Assembly: GCF_003063375.1 (NCBI RefSeq)
Contig: NZ_NERY01000001.1
Coordinates: 1,054,001-1,118,000 of the forward strand
Reading direction: 5' to 3'
DNA length: 64,000 bases
Source: Limnohabitans sp. MMS-10A-178
GTDB lineage: Bacteria; Pseudomonadota; Gammaproteobacteria; Burkholderiales; Burkholderiaceae_C
Below the pieces are notes generated by a model. That model saw only the letters and a program-made list of their open reading frames with translations, ran no database searches and was not told the DNA's origin. Both the position numbers and the translations under genes were made by a program. Below are positions 17,147 to 26,488 of this stretch, in pieces. The stretch's first letter is position 1, and every line of letters begins with the position of its first letter.

Positions 17147-18064
17147 TTATTCGATGTTTTGCACCTGCTCACGCATTTGTTCGATGAGCACCTTCATCTC
17201 AACCGAGATGTTGGTGAGTTCGAGGGCCGCCGATTTAGAGCCCAAGGTGTTGGCCTCGCGGTGGAGCTCTTGAATGAGAAAGTCGAGGCGTTTGCCAATG
17301 TCACCACCTTTTTTGACCAGGCGGCTGATTTCGTCTAAGTGGGACGCCAAACGAGTGAGTTCTTCGGCCACATCAATGCGAATGGCAAAGGCCGTGGCTT
17401 CTGTGAGCGCGCGGTCTTTGGCCACATCTGACGAAACAGTGCCTTCTGACAAGGCCATGGCTTCGTTCCAACGGTCAATGAAGCGTTGGCGCTGCTGCTC
17501 GACCAATTGGGGCAGCAGGGGGCCAGCTTTGGCTGCCAATTGACGCAATTGGTCAACACGGTCTTGCAGCATGTCGGCCAATCGAGCGCCTTCTCTGGCG
17601 CGTGCGTCTTTGAGAGCTTTTACAGCTTGGGTGACCAAAGGCATGAGATCGGCTTCGTTCAGGCCCGTACCAGACTTTTCGTGAGAAGCCAGTTTGATGA
17701 CATCCGATACGCTGAGGTCGCGAGCACCTGGCAGCCAACTCTGAATTTTGTTTTGGAGGCTGAGCAGTTTTTGGAGCGTGCCAATGGACGGGTCGGCAAG
17801 GTCGGTATCTTGGTTGCTGTGGTAAACGGCACGAACCTCCACCTTGCCGCGCTTGATGTGTTGGGTGATGTGCTCCCGAAGCGCGGGTTCGGTGTGGCGC
17901 AACTCGTCGGGCAGGCGAAAACTCAGATCTAAAAAGCGGCTGTTGACCGATCGAATTTCCAAGCCAAAACGGACCGATGTGGAGGCCGAGGCATGGGTGC
18001 TGGCTTCTTCGGTAGATGGGCTGGATTGCACACTGGCATACCCGGTCATACTGTAAACTGGCAT
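17147..18064 (-). CDS. yicC: YicC family protein (DUF1732), putative endoribonuclease
   Basis: 305 residues. The start MPVYSMTGYASVQ, the segment LEIRSVNSRFLDLSFRLPDELRHTEPALR and the C-terminal FLIQELHREANTLGSKSAALELTNISVEMKVLIEQMREQVQNIE are the YicC signature. E. coli YicC has been linked to RNA turnover. The N-terminal region has a Ser/Thr/Ala-rich insert after MTGYASVQ. It is divergent from rph across a 125-bp gap that holds a near-perfect tandem repeat of CTAGGGAAA. Confidence 0.9.
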   Translation of the reverse strand: MPVYSMTGYASVQSSPSTEEASTHASASTSVRFGLEIRSVNSRFLDLSFRLPDELRHTEPALREHITQHIKRGKVEVRAVYHSNQDTDLADPSIGTLQKLLSLQNKIQSWLPGARDLSVSDVIKLASHEKSGTGLNEADLMPLVTQAVKALKDARAREGARLADMLQDRVDQLRQLAAKAGPLLPQLVEQQRQRFIDRWNEAMALSEGTVSSDVAKDRALTEATAFAIRIDVAEELTRLASHLDEISRLVKKGGDIGKRLDFLIQELHREANTLGSKSAALELTNISVEMKVLIEQMREQVQNIE

Positions 18065-18189
18065 TGATTCTTTCTAGGGAAATCTAGGGAAAGGCAGTCA
18101 AGCACTGCTGATCTGTTGGGGGCTTGGCCTCTGTGCAAAAGCCTGTGTCCAATTGAGCCCATTATCTCAAACTTAAACATTGCCTCACC

Positions 18190-18948
18190 ATGACCACCAC
18201 CACCACACCATTTAAACGCGCTCACGAGCGCCAGCATGATCAATTGCGAGCTGTGCGAATTACGCGTGGCTTCACTGTGCATGCAGAAGGCTCAGTGCTC
18301 ATTGAGTTTGGCGATACCCGTGTTTTGTGCACGGCTTCGGTAGAGGAGAAAGTGCCGGGACACAAAAAGGGCAGCGGCGAAGGTTGGGTTACGGCAGAGT
18401 ATGGCATGTTGCCCCGAGCAACGCACACACGCGGCGATCGGGAAGCTGCGCGCGGCAAACAGAGCGGCCGAACGCAAGAAATTCAGCGCCTCATTGGCCG
18501 CTCAATGCGTGCCGTGTTCGATTTGAAAAAACTGGGCGAGCGAACCATCCATCTCGATTGTGATGTGCTTCAAGCAGATGGCGGTACGCGCACGGCCAGC
18601 ATCACTGGTGCTTTTGTGGCGGCACAAGATGCAGTCGAATGGCTCATGCACCAGGGCAAATTAACCGAGTCACCTATTTTGGATTCGGTGGCAGCCATTT
18701 CGGTGGGCTTGAAAGACGGCACTGCTTTGCTCGATTTAGATTACAACGAAGACTCTTCTTGCGACACCGACATGAATGTGGTCATGACGGGTGCTGGCAA
18801 CTTTGTGGAAGTACAGGGCACCGCAGAAGGCGTGGCCTTTACGCGCAAAGAAATGGACAGCTTGTTGGCATTGGCAGAAAAAGGCATTGCCCAATTGGTG
18901 CAATTGCAAACTCAATCACGCCAAACGCACATCCACGCCGGAGCTTGA
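18190..18948 (+). CDS. rph: Ribonuclease PH
   Basis: 252 residues. Family motifs include [87 protein letters not shown] and [19 protein letters not shown]. RNase PH is a phosphate-dependent 3'-5' exoribonuclease that trims tRNA precursors. It is first in the rph-rdgB-hemW unit on the plus strand, with rdgB starting four bases after its stop. A short Thr repeat opens the protein ([11 protein letters not shown]). Confidence 0.95.
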   Translation: MTTTTTPFKRAHERQHDQLRAVRITRGFTVHAEGSVLIEFGDTRVLCTASVEEKVPGHKKGSGEGWVTAEYGMLPRATHTRGDREAARGKQSGRTQEIQRLIGRSMRAVFDLKKLGERTIHLDCDVLQADGGTRTASITGAFVAAQDAVEWLMHQGKLTESPILDSVAAISVGLKDGTALLDLDYNEDSSCDTDMNVVMTGAGNFVEVQGTAEGVAFTRKEMDSLLALAEKGIAQLVQLQTQSRQTHIHAGA

Positions 18949-18952
18949 TCTC

Positions 18953-19555
18953 ATGAAGATGGTTTTGGCGTCTAACAACGCTGGCAAATTGGCCGAATTG
19001 CAAACCATGTTTGGTGCGCTCAATGTGCAACTGGTGAGGCAGTCAGAGCTGAATATTTCGGAAGCCGAAGAGCCCTACAAAACGTTTGTTGAAAATGCCT
19101 TGGCCAAAGCACGCCATGCCGCTGCGCACAGTGGTTTGCCGGCAGTAGCCGACGATGCCGGTTTGTGCATTGATGCCTTTGGCGGTCTGCCAGGTGTTGA
19201 CACGGCTTACTACTGCACACAGTTTGGCTACGAAAAATCGGATGCCAACAATGTGCGTGCCGTGCTTGAGCAAATGGCGTCTGTTGACAATCGGCGTGCG
19301 GCCATGGTGAGCACCTTGGTGGCTGTGAGGTCTGCATTTGACCCCGAGCCCTTGATTGCTGTCGGTCGTGTGGTAGTTGATATTGCGCGAGAGCCTATAG
19401 GCACCAATGGCTTCGGCTTCGACCCTGTTTTGTTTTTGCCAGAGTTTGGACAAACTTTTGCGCAGTTGCCGGTTGACGTGAAAAACGCCAACAGCCATCG
19501 CGGTCGGTCTTCTTTGGCCATGGTGGCCCTGATGCGCGAACGCTGGGGTCTTTGA
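18953..19555 (+). CDS. rdgB: dITP/XTP pyrophosphatase (Ham1/RdgB)
   Basis: 200 residues from ATG 18953; the longer ORF start at 18791 lies inside rph and is not real. The N-terminal VLASNNAGKLAELQTMF, then LPAVADDAGLCIDAFGGLPGVDTAYY, and NGFGFDPVLFLPEFGQTFAQL with HRGRSSLAM are the Ham1 signature. It hydrolyses non-canonical purine triphosphates (dITP, XTP) to keep them out of DNA and RNA. The stop is directly followed by the hemW ATG, so the two are translationally coupled. Confidence 0.95.
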   Translation: MKMVLASNNAGKLAELQTMFGALNVQLVRQSELNISEAEEPYKTFVENALAKARHAAAHSGLPAVADDAGLCIDAFGGLPGVDTAYYCTQFGYEKSDANNVRAVLEQMASVDNRRAAMVSTLVAVRSAFDPEPLIAVGRVVVDIAREPIGTNGFGFDPVLFLPEFGQTFAQLPVDVKNANSHRGRSSLAMVALMRERWGL

Positions 19556-20773
19556 ATGAAGCAAGCCTTTGACGTGGTGCATGCCATGCGACCCGGCATG
19601 CTGCAACTGCAATCCTTGCCACCGCTTTCCTTGTACGTGCATTTGCCCTGGTGCATTCAAAAATGCCCCTATTGCGATTTCAATTCGCACGAGTGGCGCG
19701 ACACTTCTCAAGGCATGCCCGAAGCGCGTTACATCGATGCCCTCATTGCCGATTTAGAGACCAGCCTGCCACTCGTTTGGGGGCGACCCGTTCACAGTGT
19801 TTTCATTGGCGGGGGGACGCCGAGCTTGTTCACACCTGCAAGCATCGATCGTCTCATCAGTGCCATCAGAGCGCGCTTGCCTTTGGAAGCCGAGGCCGAG
19901 ATCACCCTTGAAGCCAACCCAGGCACTTTTGAGAAAGATCGCTTCAAAGCTTTTAGGGCGGCAGGCGTGACGCGTTTGTCCATTGGAGTGCAGAGCTTCA
20001 ATGATGCGCACCTCAAAGCGCTTGGCCGTGTGCACAATCGAGATCAAGCCATGGCCGCCATTGAAGAGGCGCAGTCTGCCTTCGAGACCTTCAATTTGGA
20101 TTTGATGTACGCTTTGCCTGGCCAAACGCTGCTCGAATTGAAGCAAGATGTCGAGACTGCATTGAGCTTTAATTCGCCTCATATTTCCATTTACCACCTC
20201 ACCATCGAGCCCAACACCTTGTTTGCCAAGCATCCGCCTGTGTTGCCTGAGGACGACGACGCCTATGCCATGATGGACTTGATCACAGAGATGACAGGCC
20301 AGCGGGGTTTAGAAAGGTACGAGGTGTCGGCTTACGCCAAGCCAGGCCACAGGTGTTGGCACAACCTCAACTACTGGCAGTTTGGCGACTACTTGGGCAT
20401 TGGTGCTGGCGCCCACAGCAAGCTTAGTTTTGCGCATCGCATTGCTCGGCAAGTTCGCTTTAGAGAGCCTCAGCTTTACATGGCGCAAGCTCTCAAGGGC
20501 GAACCAGCCACGCTGCACGAAGAAGTATCGCGCGAAGACTTGCCCTTTGAATACATGCTCAATGCATTGCGCTTGAAAGAAGGCTTCAGCTTGAACGATT
20601 TCATGGCTCGAACCGGATTGGCCATGACGGCCATTCAAAAGGGCTTGGCACAGGCTGAAGCCAAAGGTTTGATTGAGCGCAACATGGCCCTTGTAAGGCC
20701 GACCGAAAGAGGGTTTGATTTTTTAAGTGATCTGCAAGAGTTGTTCTTGGCAGAGCCCCGAAAAGAGGCTTAA
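19556..20773 (+). CDS. hemW: Radical SAM protein HemW (coproporphyrinogen III oxidase-like heme chaperone)
   Basis: 405 residues. The radical SAM cluster motif is CIQKCPYCDF (CxxxCxxC) near residue 38, followed by VFIGGGTPSLF and ITLEANPGTFEKDRFKAFRAAGVTRLSIGVQSFN. The C-terminal HemW-specific domain (WHNLNYWQFGDYLGIGAGAHSK) is present. HemW binds heme and is thought to insert it into respiratory proteins. It shares an operon with rph and rdgB. The cysteine spacing separates it from classical HemN enzymes only partly, so HemN-like activity cannot be excluded from sequence alone. Confidence 0.9.
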   Translation: MKQAFDVVHAMRPGMLQLQSLPPLSLYVHLPWCIQKCPYCDFNSHEWRDTSQGMPEARYIDALIADLETSLPLVWGRPVHSVFIGGGTPSLFTPASIDRLISAIRARLPLEAEAEITLEANPGTFEKDRFKAFRAAGVTRLSIGVQSFNDAHLKALGRVHNRDQAMAAIEEAQSAFETFNLDLMYALPGQTLLELKQDVETALSFNSPHISIYHLTIEPNTLFAKHPPVLPEDDDAYAMMDLITEMTGQRGLERYEVSAYAKPGHRCWHNLNYWQFGDYLGIGAGAHSKLSFAHRIARQVRFREPQLYMAQALKGEPATLHEEVSREDLPFEYMLNALRLKEGFSLNDFMARTGLAMTAIQKGLAQAEAKGLIERNMALVRPTERGFDFLSDLQELFLAEPRKEA

Positions 20774-20800
20774 AACGAGGGTTAGAAACTTGCCTGTTGG

Positions 20801-21175
20801 TTAAACAGGCGAATCTACGGCTGTATTCATTTTCTTGCCGAAGTCGCCAAACAAGGACATGGTTTTGTCTGTTGGAATGAGGTACTTGGCTCGCTTGTCG
20901 TCGGGCTGGTTAAAGGTCTTTAGCAAATCTTTTTGACGCAGGCGCGTGATGCGCTTGTGCAAAGTGGCGGGTGAGCCTAAATGCGTTAGGCCAATGGCTT
21001 CACGCACGGACATGACACGGTTTTCATACCAACGAAGCACAATTTCTTCAAGCAAAGCTTTTTCATTGGCGTCTAACTGCGGCGCGTCAGGTAGTTGTTG
21101 AACGGCTCTGGCCAATTGCAAAAAACGCATGTATGCATTGGCTGTGGCTGATTTATTATTTGAATTCATAAGCAA
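20801..21175 (-). CDS. MarR-like winged-helix regulator
   Basis: 124 residues; the second Met at 21169 (MNSNNKSA) is an equally good start. The helix-turn-helix region SVREAIGLTHLGSPATLHKRITRLRQKDLLKTFNQPDDKRAKYLIPTD matches a MarR wing with the D-x-R-x-K wing tip. It is shorter than most MarR proteins. It is downstream of the CoxL-like gene on the same strand with a 77-base gap, but whether it controls that gene is unknown. The hairpin GCCTGTT/AACAGGC overlaps its stop codon and could end transcription. Confidence 0.7.
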   Translation of the reverse strand: MLMNSNNKSATANAYMRFLQLARAVQQLPDAPQLDANEKALLEEIVLRWYENRVMSVREAIGLTHLGSPATLHKRITRLRQKDLLKTFNQPDDKRAKYLIPTDKTMSLFGDFGKKMNTAVDSPV

Positions 21176-21252
21176 TTCTATAAGCCGTAATGATATTTTG
21201 TGATTAAAAACAGATTACAAAATTCACTATGCTTGATTTTGATCATGATTTC

Positions 21253-23649
21253 TCACAATCCTTGAAGTTGTTCCCACAAGCGGAATGGTGTCATTGGCAT
21301 TTGAATGTTGCTGGCTTGTTGGCCCCGACCATTTCTGGCAAAAGCATCGGCCACCGCATTGACCACACAGGGCGTTGCCCCTATGGTGCCCAACTCGCCC
21401 ACACCCTTAACGCCTAAGACATTGTTGGTGCTGGGCACGGTTTGGTTGGTAAATGTATGGAACATTTGCGGCATGATGTCGGCGCGAGGGGCGGCATAGT
21501 CCATCAAACTTCCGGTGAGCAATTGACCGCTTTCTGCATCGTAGACCAAGCCCTCTAACAAGGCCTGCCCCAAGCCTTGCACCGCGCCACCGTCGAGCTG
21601 GCCATCGACAATCATGGGGTTGACGATGCGGCCCGCATCGTTCATGGAGGTGTAAGACACCACTTTGGTTTCGCCCGTCTGGGGGTTGAACTCAACTTCA
21701 CAAATATGGCAGCCATTGGGCCAAGTGGGCCCGCTGGCGGTGGTGCTTGATTGCACTTCAATGCGTGCCTCTGGTTGGCGCTTGGCCAAGTCGGCCAATG
21801 AAATTTGCAGGTCGGTGCCCTTGACGCTGAACTTGCCACTTTCGTATGTCAAATCGGCTGGTGAGGCTTCTAAAGCCTGTCCGGCCAAGTCGCGTGCCTT
21901 GTCCAAGGTTTTTTCTGCGCCCACCCGCATGGCAGATCCTCCGGTAAAGAGAGACCTGGAGCCCGCGCTGCCAAAGCCGTTGGCTCGGTCGGTATCGCCC
22001 AAAACCACTCGAACCTGAGAAATGTCAACGCCAAAAACATCGACCACCAATTGGGCCAGCGATGTGGCAATACCCTGTCCCATGGCATTGACTGCAGAGG
22101 CAACCTCAATCATGCCATCGGCCAAAATTTGAACCTGCACGTTTTCTTCGAGGGCATTGCCACCCGTCCACTCCAAGAAGGTGGCAATGCCCAAGCCGCG
22201 CCAGAGGCCTTGGGCTTTGGAGGCTGCTTCCCTGTTGGCAAAACCGTGCCAGTCTGCTTTTTCCAGAGCCTCATTCATGATCATTTCAAAAGCACCCGTG
22301 TCGTACACCTGACCCATGGGATTTTTGTAGGGCATTTGTTCGGGCTTGACGAAGTTTTTGCGGCGCAGTTCGACACGGTCAATGCCGCTCACCCGTGCTG
22401 CCTCGTCCATCAAACGCTCCATGTTGTAGATGGCTTCGGGTCGGCCTGCTCCACGGTAAGCACCGGTACTGGCGGTGTTGGTCATGACCCCCGTGAAATG
22501 GTAATCAATGGTTTGAATGTCATACACACTGCTTTGCACCCAAGGGCCTATGAGCATTTGGATGGCCAGACCGGTCATGGTGGGGTAGGCCCCTACATTG
22601 GCCAAGGTTTTGATGCGCAAGCCCACAATTTTGCCGTCTTGGGTCAAAGCCAAAGAGGCTTTGGTTTGAATGTCGCGGCCGTGTGAGCTGCTTAAAAACT
22701 CTTCGCCGCGATCGGCAATCCATTTGACGGGACGGGCCAGTGTATGGGCGCAAAAAGCGGTGACCACATCTTCTGCGTAGGCGCCGGTTTTCATACCAAA
22801 GCCGCCTCCCACATCGCCCACAATGACGCGGACTTTTTCTTTGTCAATGCCGATCAAATCGGACACTGTATTGCGAACGCCTGTGGGCATTTGACTGCTC
22901 ATGCGGATGGTTAGCCGGCCGTTGTCTGGGTAGGCCAAAACGCTACGGGGTTCAATGGATAGCGCGGCCACACGCTGGTTCACAATGTCCAAATGGACCA
23001 CATGGGCCGCTTGATCAAAGGCTTGTTGGGTAGCGGCGGCATCGCCATAGCGAGTTTCGGCCACGATGTTGTCTGGGGCCTCTGTAAAAAGCGGGGCATT
23101 GGGTGCCAGTGCATCGCTCAAAAGGGTGGCGCTGGGCAAGGCTTCAAAGTCAATTTGGATGGCCTCTGCGGCATCCCGAGCCTGCATTTCAGTGTCGGCT
23201 ACAACCGCCGCAACAGGCTCACCCACAAACAGTACCCTGTCTGTGGCCAAAGGGTAGCGGGTGGTAGATGACAGGGGGCTGCCATCAGCTCGCTTGAAGT
23301 TCATGGGCCGCGCCATGGGTTTGACGCCTGCAGCCTGCAAATCGGCCCCAGTGAACACGCCTCGCACGCCAGGCATTTCCTTGGCTGAAGTGGCATCGAT
23401 GCTCACAATTTTGGCGTGCGGGTAAGGTGACCGTAAAAAAACCAGGTGGGTTTGATCAGGGAGGGCTACGTCGTTGGTGTACTGACCCGCGCCAATGAGC
23501 AGTTGCTGATCCTCTAGTCTTTTGACAGCTTTGCCGCTACCGAAGCGGGCGTTTTCTTGGGGGCTCGGGTTTGAGGGGGCGGCAGATGGTGAGTTCACAG
23601 ACGATTTCTCCTTGGCTCGAAGTGTAGCTTTGGTGCCGGTTTTTTGCAC
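21253..23649 (-). CDS. Form-II CoxL-like molybdenum hydroxylase large subunit (orphan)
   Basis: 798 residues, typical of the xanthine oxidase/CO dehydrogenase large subunit. An N-terminal Ser/Pro-rich tail is followed by FGSGKAVKRLEDQQLLIGAGQYTND. Molybdopterin contacts are GDVGGGFGMKTG and the active-site loop GAYRGAGRPEA; the AYRGAGR form marks form II rather than true CO dehydrogenase (AYXCSFR). The base-catalyst Glu is in VKGVGELGTIG. These enzymes hydroxylate aldehydes or aromatic N-heterocycles and need small (2Fe-2S) and medium (FAD) subunits, but neither lies next to it. It could use partners encoded elsewhere or the XdhA in this window. Confidence 0.85.
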   Translation of the reverse strand: MQKTGTKATLRAKEKSSVNSPSAAPSNPSPQENARFGSGKAVKRLEDQQLLIGAGQYTNDVALPDQTHLVFLRSPYPHAKIVSIDATSAKEMPGVRGVFTGADLQAAGVKPMARPMNFKRADGSPLSSTTRYPLATDRVLFVGEPVAAVVADTEMQARDAAEAIQIDFEALPSATLLSDALAPNAPLFTEAPDNIVAETRYGDAAATQQAFDQAAHVVHLDIVNQRVAALSIEPRSVLAYPDNGRLTIRMSSQMPTGVRNTVSDLIGIDKEKVRVIVGDVGGGFGMKTGAYAEDVVTAFCAHTLARPVKWIADRGEEFLSSSHGRDIQTKASLALTQDGKIVGLRIKTLANVGAYPTMTGLAIQMLIGPWVQSSVYDIQTIDYHFTGVMTNTASTGAYRGAGRPEAIYNMERLMDEAARVSGIDRVELRRKNFVKPEQMPYKNPMGQVYDTGAFEMIMNEALEKADWHGFANREAASKAQGLWRGLGIATFLEWTGGNALEENVQVQILADGMIEVASAVNAMGQGIATSLAQLVVDVFGVDISQVRVVLGDTDRANGFGSAGSRSLFTGGSAMRVGAEKTLDKARDLAGQALEASPADLTYESGKFSVKGTDLQISLADLAKRQPEARIEVQSSTTASGPTWPNGCHICEVEFNPQTGETKVVSYTSMNDAGRIVNPMIVDGQLDGGAVQGLGQALLEGLVYDAESGQLLTGSLMDYAAPRADIMPQMFHTFTNQTVPSTNNVLGVKGVGELGTIGATPCVVNAVADAFARNGRGQQASNIQMPMTPFRLWEQLQGL

Positions 23650-23737
23650 AAACGAGCTAACTGAATTTCAAGCTCTGTTGCCGCTTGGGTGACAGTTGGG
23701 TAGGATGAGGTCAAATATTGACGAGGAAAGGTCCGGG

Positions 23738-24196
23738 ATGGACAATTTTTTACTGTTGGTCATTGGAGTACTTTTTATTCTCTTGGCGGGTTTTTTGATT
23801 TTTTATTTTCAAACTCAACAAAACTTCCAAGAAATTTCAAAAAAATTAGAGGAAATTCAGCATCCTCAAAACGGCGCACGCTCCAGCGAAGCTCTCAAAC
23901 GAGAGCTGGCGCTACAACACGACAAGCTGGTGGTTTTGGAGGCTGACATCACCAAAAACAAACGGGAGTCTTTGACGGAAGAAGAGCTCAAAATCTTTGA
24001 TGTGGCGCGCCATCAGATTAAGGCGAGCATATCGGGCCTCAAGGCCAATGGCGATTGGGTTGGAATTCCATTTGAATATGAGTGGGTAGAGATGCTGGAT
24101 CGATTGCCCAACGTCTTGTTTTTGTATCGCAAGGCCGAAGCTGAAAAGCAGGCTCTTGAGTTGGCTCAAGAAAACGAGCAGAAAAACGATCAGTGA
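23738..24196 (+). CDS. Small membrane-anchored coiled-coil hypothetical protein
   Basis: 152 residues from ATG 23738, preceded by a GAGGAAAGG; the ORF start at 23696 adds 14 charged residues and is less likely. One membrane helix (FLLLVIGVLFILLAGFLIFYF) at the N-terminus is followed by a predicted coiled coil (FQEISKKLEEIQHPQN, then LKRELALQHDKLVVLEADITKNKRESL) in the cytoplasm or periplasm. I recognise no family. It precedes ccmA by 35 bases on the same strand, so it could be cotranscribed with the cytochrome c maturation genes, though it is not a known Ccm component. Confidence 0.65.
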   Translation: MDNFLLLVIGVLFILLAGFLIFYFQTQQNFQEISKKLEEIQHPQNGARSSEALKRELALQHDKLVVLEADITKNKRESLTEEELKIFDVARHQIKASISGLKANGDWVGIPFEYEWVEMLDRLPNVLFLYRKAEAEKQALELAQENEQKNDQ

Positions 24197-24231
24197 TTTT
24201 GAAGGGGCATATTCTGCGATGATATATACCC

Positions 24232-24846
24232 ATGTTCAGTGTTTCCAATCTATCTTGCTCCCGCGGTGACAAGCGCCTTTTTTCAGGTGTTTCCTTCACT
24301 TTAGAGCCGGGCCAGTGGTTGCACTTGGAGGGCGATAATGGCGTTGGTAAAACCAGTTTGCTGCGTATTTTGTGTGGTTTGAGTGCCCTCGAAGACGGTG
24401 AAATCAGCTGGAAAAATCAATCTGTGGCCCAAAATCCAGACGATTTCCGACAAGATTTGGCCTATTTGGGCCATCAATTGGCACTCAAAGAAGACCTCAC
24501 CCCCCTAGAAAATCTGCGTGTGAGCTCCGCTATTTCTGGGCAGGAGCTTTCTTTGCCGGAGGCCATGTCAGCCCTGGCCAAGATGGGTTTGCGCGGCAGG
24601 GAACAATTGCCCGTTCGGGTTTTGTCCCAGGGCCAAAAAAGGCGCACTGCCTTGGCCAGACTCCTGAGTTCGCGCGCCAAATTGTGGATTTTGGATGAGC
24701 CCTTTGTGGCCCTCGATCTGGCAGCTCAGGAAGTTCTGTCGGGTGTGATCAATGCCCACCTGCACCATCAAGGCATGGTATTGCTCACCAGCCACCAAGC
24801 CGTGGCGCTGGCTGGCGCTGGAAATTCGTACAGGTTGACAGCATGA
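24232..24846 (+). CDS. ccmA: Heme exporter ATP-binding protein CcmA
   Basis: 204 residues, normal for CcmA. Walker A GDNGVGKTSLLRIL, signature LSQGQKRRTALARLL and Walker B LWILDEPFVALD are complete. With CcmB it forms the ABC ATPase that releases holo-CcmE from CcmC in System I cytochrome c maturation at the inner membrane. It starts the contiguous operon ccmABCDEFGHI, and its stop overlaps the ccmB start. Confidence 0.95.
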   Translation: MFSVSNLSCSRGDKRLFSGVSFTLEPGQWLHLEGDNGVGKTSLLRILCGLSALEDGEISWKNQSVAQNPDDFRQDLAYLGHQLALKEDLTPLENLRVSSAISGQELSLPEAMSALAKMGLRGREQLPVRVLSQGQKRRTALARLLSSRAKLWILDEPFVALDLAAQEVLSGVINAHLHHQGMVLLTSHQAVALAGAGNSYRLTA

Positions 24847-25511
24847 GTGCATTTGTGGCCATCGTGAAACGCGACCTGACCTTGGCCTTGAGGCGCAAGA
24901 ATGAGGTCATTACGGCCGTTTTCTTCTTTGTGGTGGTGGCAGCCCTTTTTCCCTTGGGAATAGGGCCCGAAATGAATACCTTGCGTTTGGTGGCGCCGGG
25001 TATTTTGTGGGTGGGGGCTTTGTTGGCCAGCATGCTGTCTTTAAGCCGCATGTTTGCCACCGACTTTGCCGATGGCACACTAGAGCAAATGGCCTTATCG
25101 CCCAACAGTTTATCTTTGCTGGTTGCCGCCAAAATTTTGGCGCACTGGTTACTCTCTGGGTTGCCATTGGTCTTGTTGGCGCCTATTTTGGGCTTGCAAT
25201 TTGACCTGTCCACTAACGCACTTTGGGTTTTGACTTTGAGTTTGCTTTTGGGTACACCGGTGCTTTCCTTGATTGGCGCTGTTGGTGCTGCGCTCACTTT
25301 GGGCGTTCGGGGCGGCGATGTGCTTTTGTCTTTGTTGGTTTTGCCCTTGTATGTGCCTGCGCTCGTTTTTGGTGCGGGTGCCGTTCAAGCTGAAATCAGC
25401 GGTTTGGGCGCTTCTGCCCATTTGTCTGTTTTGGCTGCGTTGGTGTTGGTGGCGGCCGTGTTCAGCCCCTGGGCGAGTGCGGCATCGCTGCGCATTTCAC
25501 TTGAATCCTAA
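24843..25511 (+). CDS. ccmB: Heme exporter membrane protein CcmB
   Basis: 222 residues with six predicted membrane helices, ATG overlapping the ccmA stop by four bases. MSAFVAIVKRDLTLALRRKNEVITAVFFFVVVAALFPLGIGPE and the FATDFADGTLEQMALSP stretch are the CcmB signature. It is the membrane part of the CcmAB complex. The downstream ccmC begins 15 bases after the stop. Confidence 0.95.
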   Translation: MSAFVAIVKRDLTLALRRKNEVITAVFFFVVVAALFPLGIGPEMNTLRLVAPGILWVGALLASMLSLSRMFATDFADGTLEQMALSPNSLSLLVAAKILAHWLLSGLPLVLLAPILGLQFDLSTNALWVLTLSLLLGTPVLSLIGAVGAALTLGVRGGDVLLSLLVLPLYVPALVFGAGAVQAEISGLGASAHLSVLAALVLVAAVFSPWASAASLRISLES

Positions 25512-25526
25512 GAAGTCGTTCATTCA

Positions 25527-26303
25527 ATGATTCAAAAACTCTTTTCTTACGCTTCTCCCCAAAGCTTTTATCCTTTGGCCGGAAAGCTTTGGCCCCTTTT
25601 TGCTTGCTTGGCCACTGCACTTGCAGTTTGGGGTTTGTGGTTAGGCATGTTTGTAGCGCCTACTGATTTTCAGCAGGGTGAGGGCTACCGCATTATTTTT
25701 GTGCATGTGCCAGTGTCATGGATGTCTATGTTGATTTATTTGGCTATGGCCTTTTGGGCCTTGCTGGGCCTGACCTTCAACACGCGTCTGTCGGGCATGA
25801 TGACCAAGGCTTTGGCACCCACAGGTGCTATTTTTGCCTTCTTGTCCCTTTGGACCGGCGCGCTTTGGGGCAAGCCCATGTGGGGCACTTGGTGGGTTTG
25901 GGATGCAAGGCTTACGTCTGAGCTTATTTTGTTCTTTTTGTATTTGGGTCACATTGCCCTGACCAACGCCATTGATGATCCTCGCCGTGCAGACAAAGCA
26001 GGTGCTGTCTTGGCCTTGGTAGGTGCACTCAATGTGCCCGTCATTTATTTTTCAGTGAAATGGTGGAATACCTTGCACCAAGGTGCCTCGGTGTCTATTA
26101 CCAAAGGCTCAAGCATGGCGCAAGTGATGCTTGAGGCCATGCTTATCATGAGTGTTGCGTTTTGGATGTTTGCCGTGGCCATGGCACTTTACCGAGTGCG
26201 CAGCATTATCTTGGTGCGCGAGAAGCATACTCAGTGGGTAGCCAATTTGCCAGAGGTCAAAGCGCGCATGATGAAGAACACGGCTGGAGGTGCCCAAGCA
26301 TGA
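25527..26303 (+). CDS. ccmC: Heme-handling membrane protein CcmC
   Basis: 258 residues with six membrane helices. The tryptophan-rich WWD-type motif is GKPMWGTWWVWDARLTSELILFFLYLG, with a heme-ligand His in FVHVPVSWM. CcmC loads heme onto CcmE at the periplasmic face. Its stop overlaps the ccmD start. Confidence 0.95.
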   Translation: MIQKLFSYASPQSFYPLAGKLWPLFACLATALAVWGLWLGMFVAPTDFQQGEGYRIIFVHVPVSWMSMLIYLAMAFWALLGLTFNTRLSGMMTKALAPTGAIFAFLSLWTGALWGKPMWGTWWVWDARLTSELILFFLYLGHIALTNAIDDPRRADKAGAVLALVGALNVPVIYFSVKWWNTLHQGASVSITKGSSMAQVMLEAMLIMSVAFWMFAVAMALYRVRSIILVREKHTQWVANLPEVKARMMKNTAGGAQA

Positions 26304-26488
26304 TTTGGAACAGCTGGAACGATTTTTGGGCCATGGGTGGATATGGTCTTTATGTTTGGGGTAGCTTCGGGGTCACTGCGCTGTGCATGCTGGTAGAAAT
26401 TTTTTGGGTCAAACATGCACGTGCGCAAGCTCTGAATCAAATTGCCAATGAGTTGGCTGCAGAACAGAACAGCAAGGAGTGGTCCTGA
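26300..26488 (+). CDS. ccmD: Heme exporter protein CcmD
   Basis: 62 residues, ATG at 26300 overlapping the ccmC TGA; the ORF track shows it only within a longer reading frame from 26162. MIWNSWNDFWAMGGYGLYVWGSFG and the single helix then EIFWVKHARAQALNQI are typical of CcmD. It is a one-helix inner-membrane protein that helps release holo-CcmE from CcmC. The TGA overlaps the ATG of ccmE. Confidence 0.92.
   Translation: MIWNSWNDFWAMGGYGLYVWGSFGVTALCMLVEIFWVKHARAQALNQIANELAAEQNSKEWS

Noticed and set aside
18791-18952. 54-residue upstream extension of RdgB
   Set aside because: It lies inside rph in another frame and precedes the conserved MKMVLASNNAGK start.
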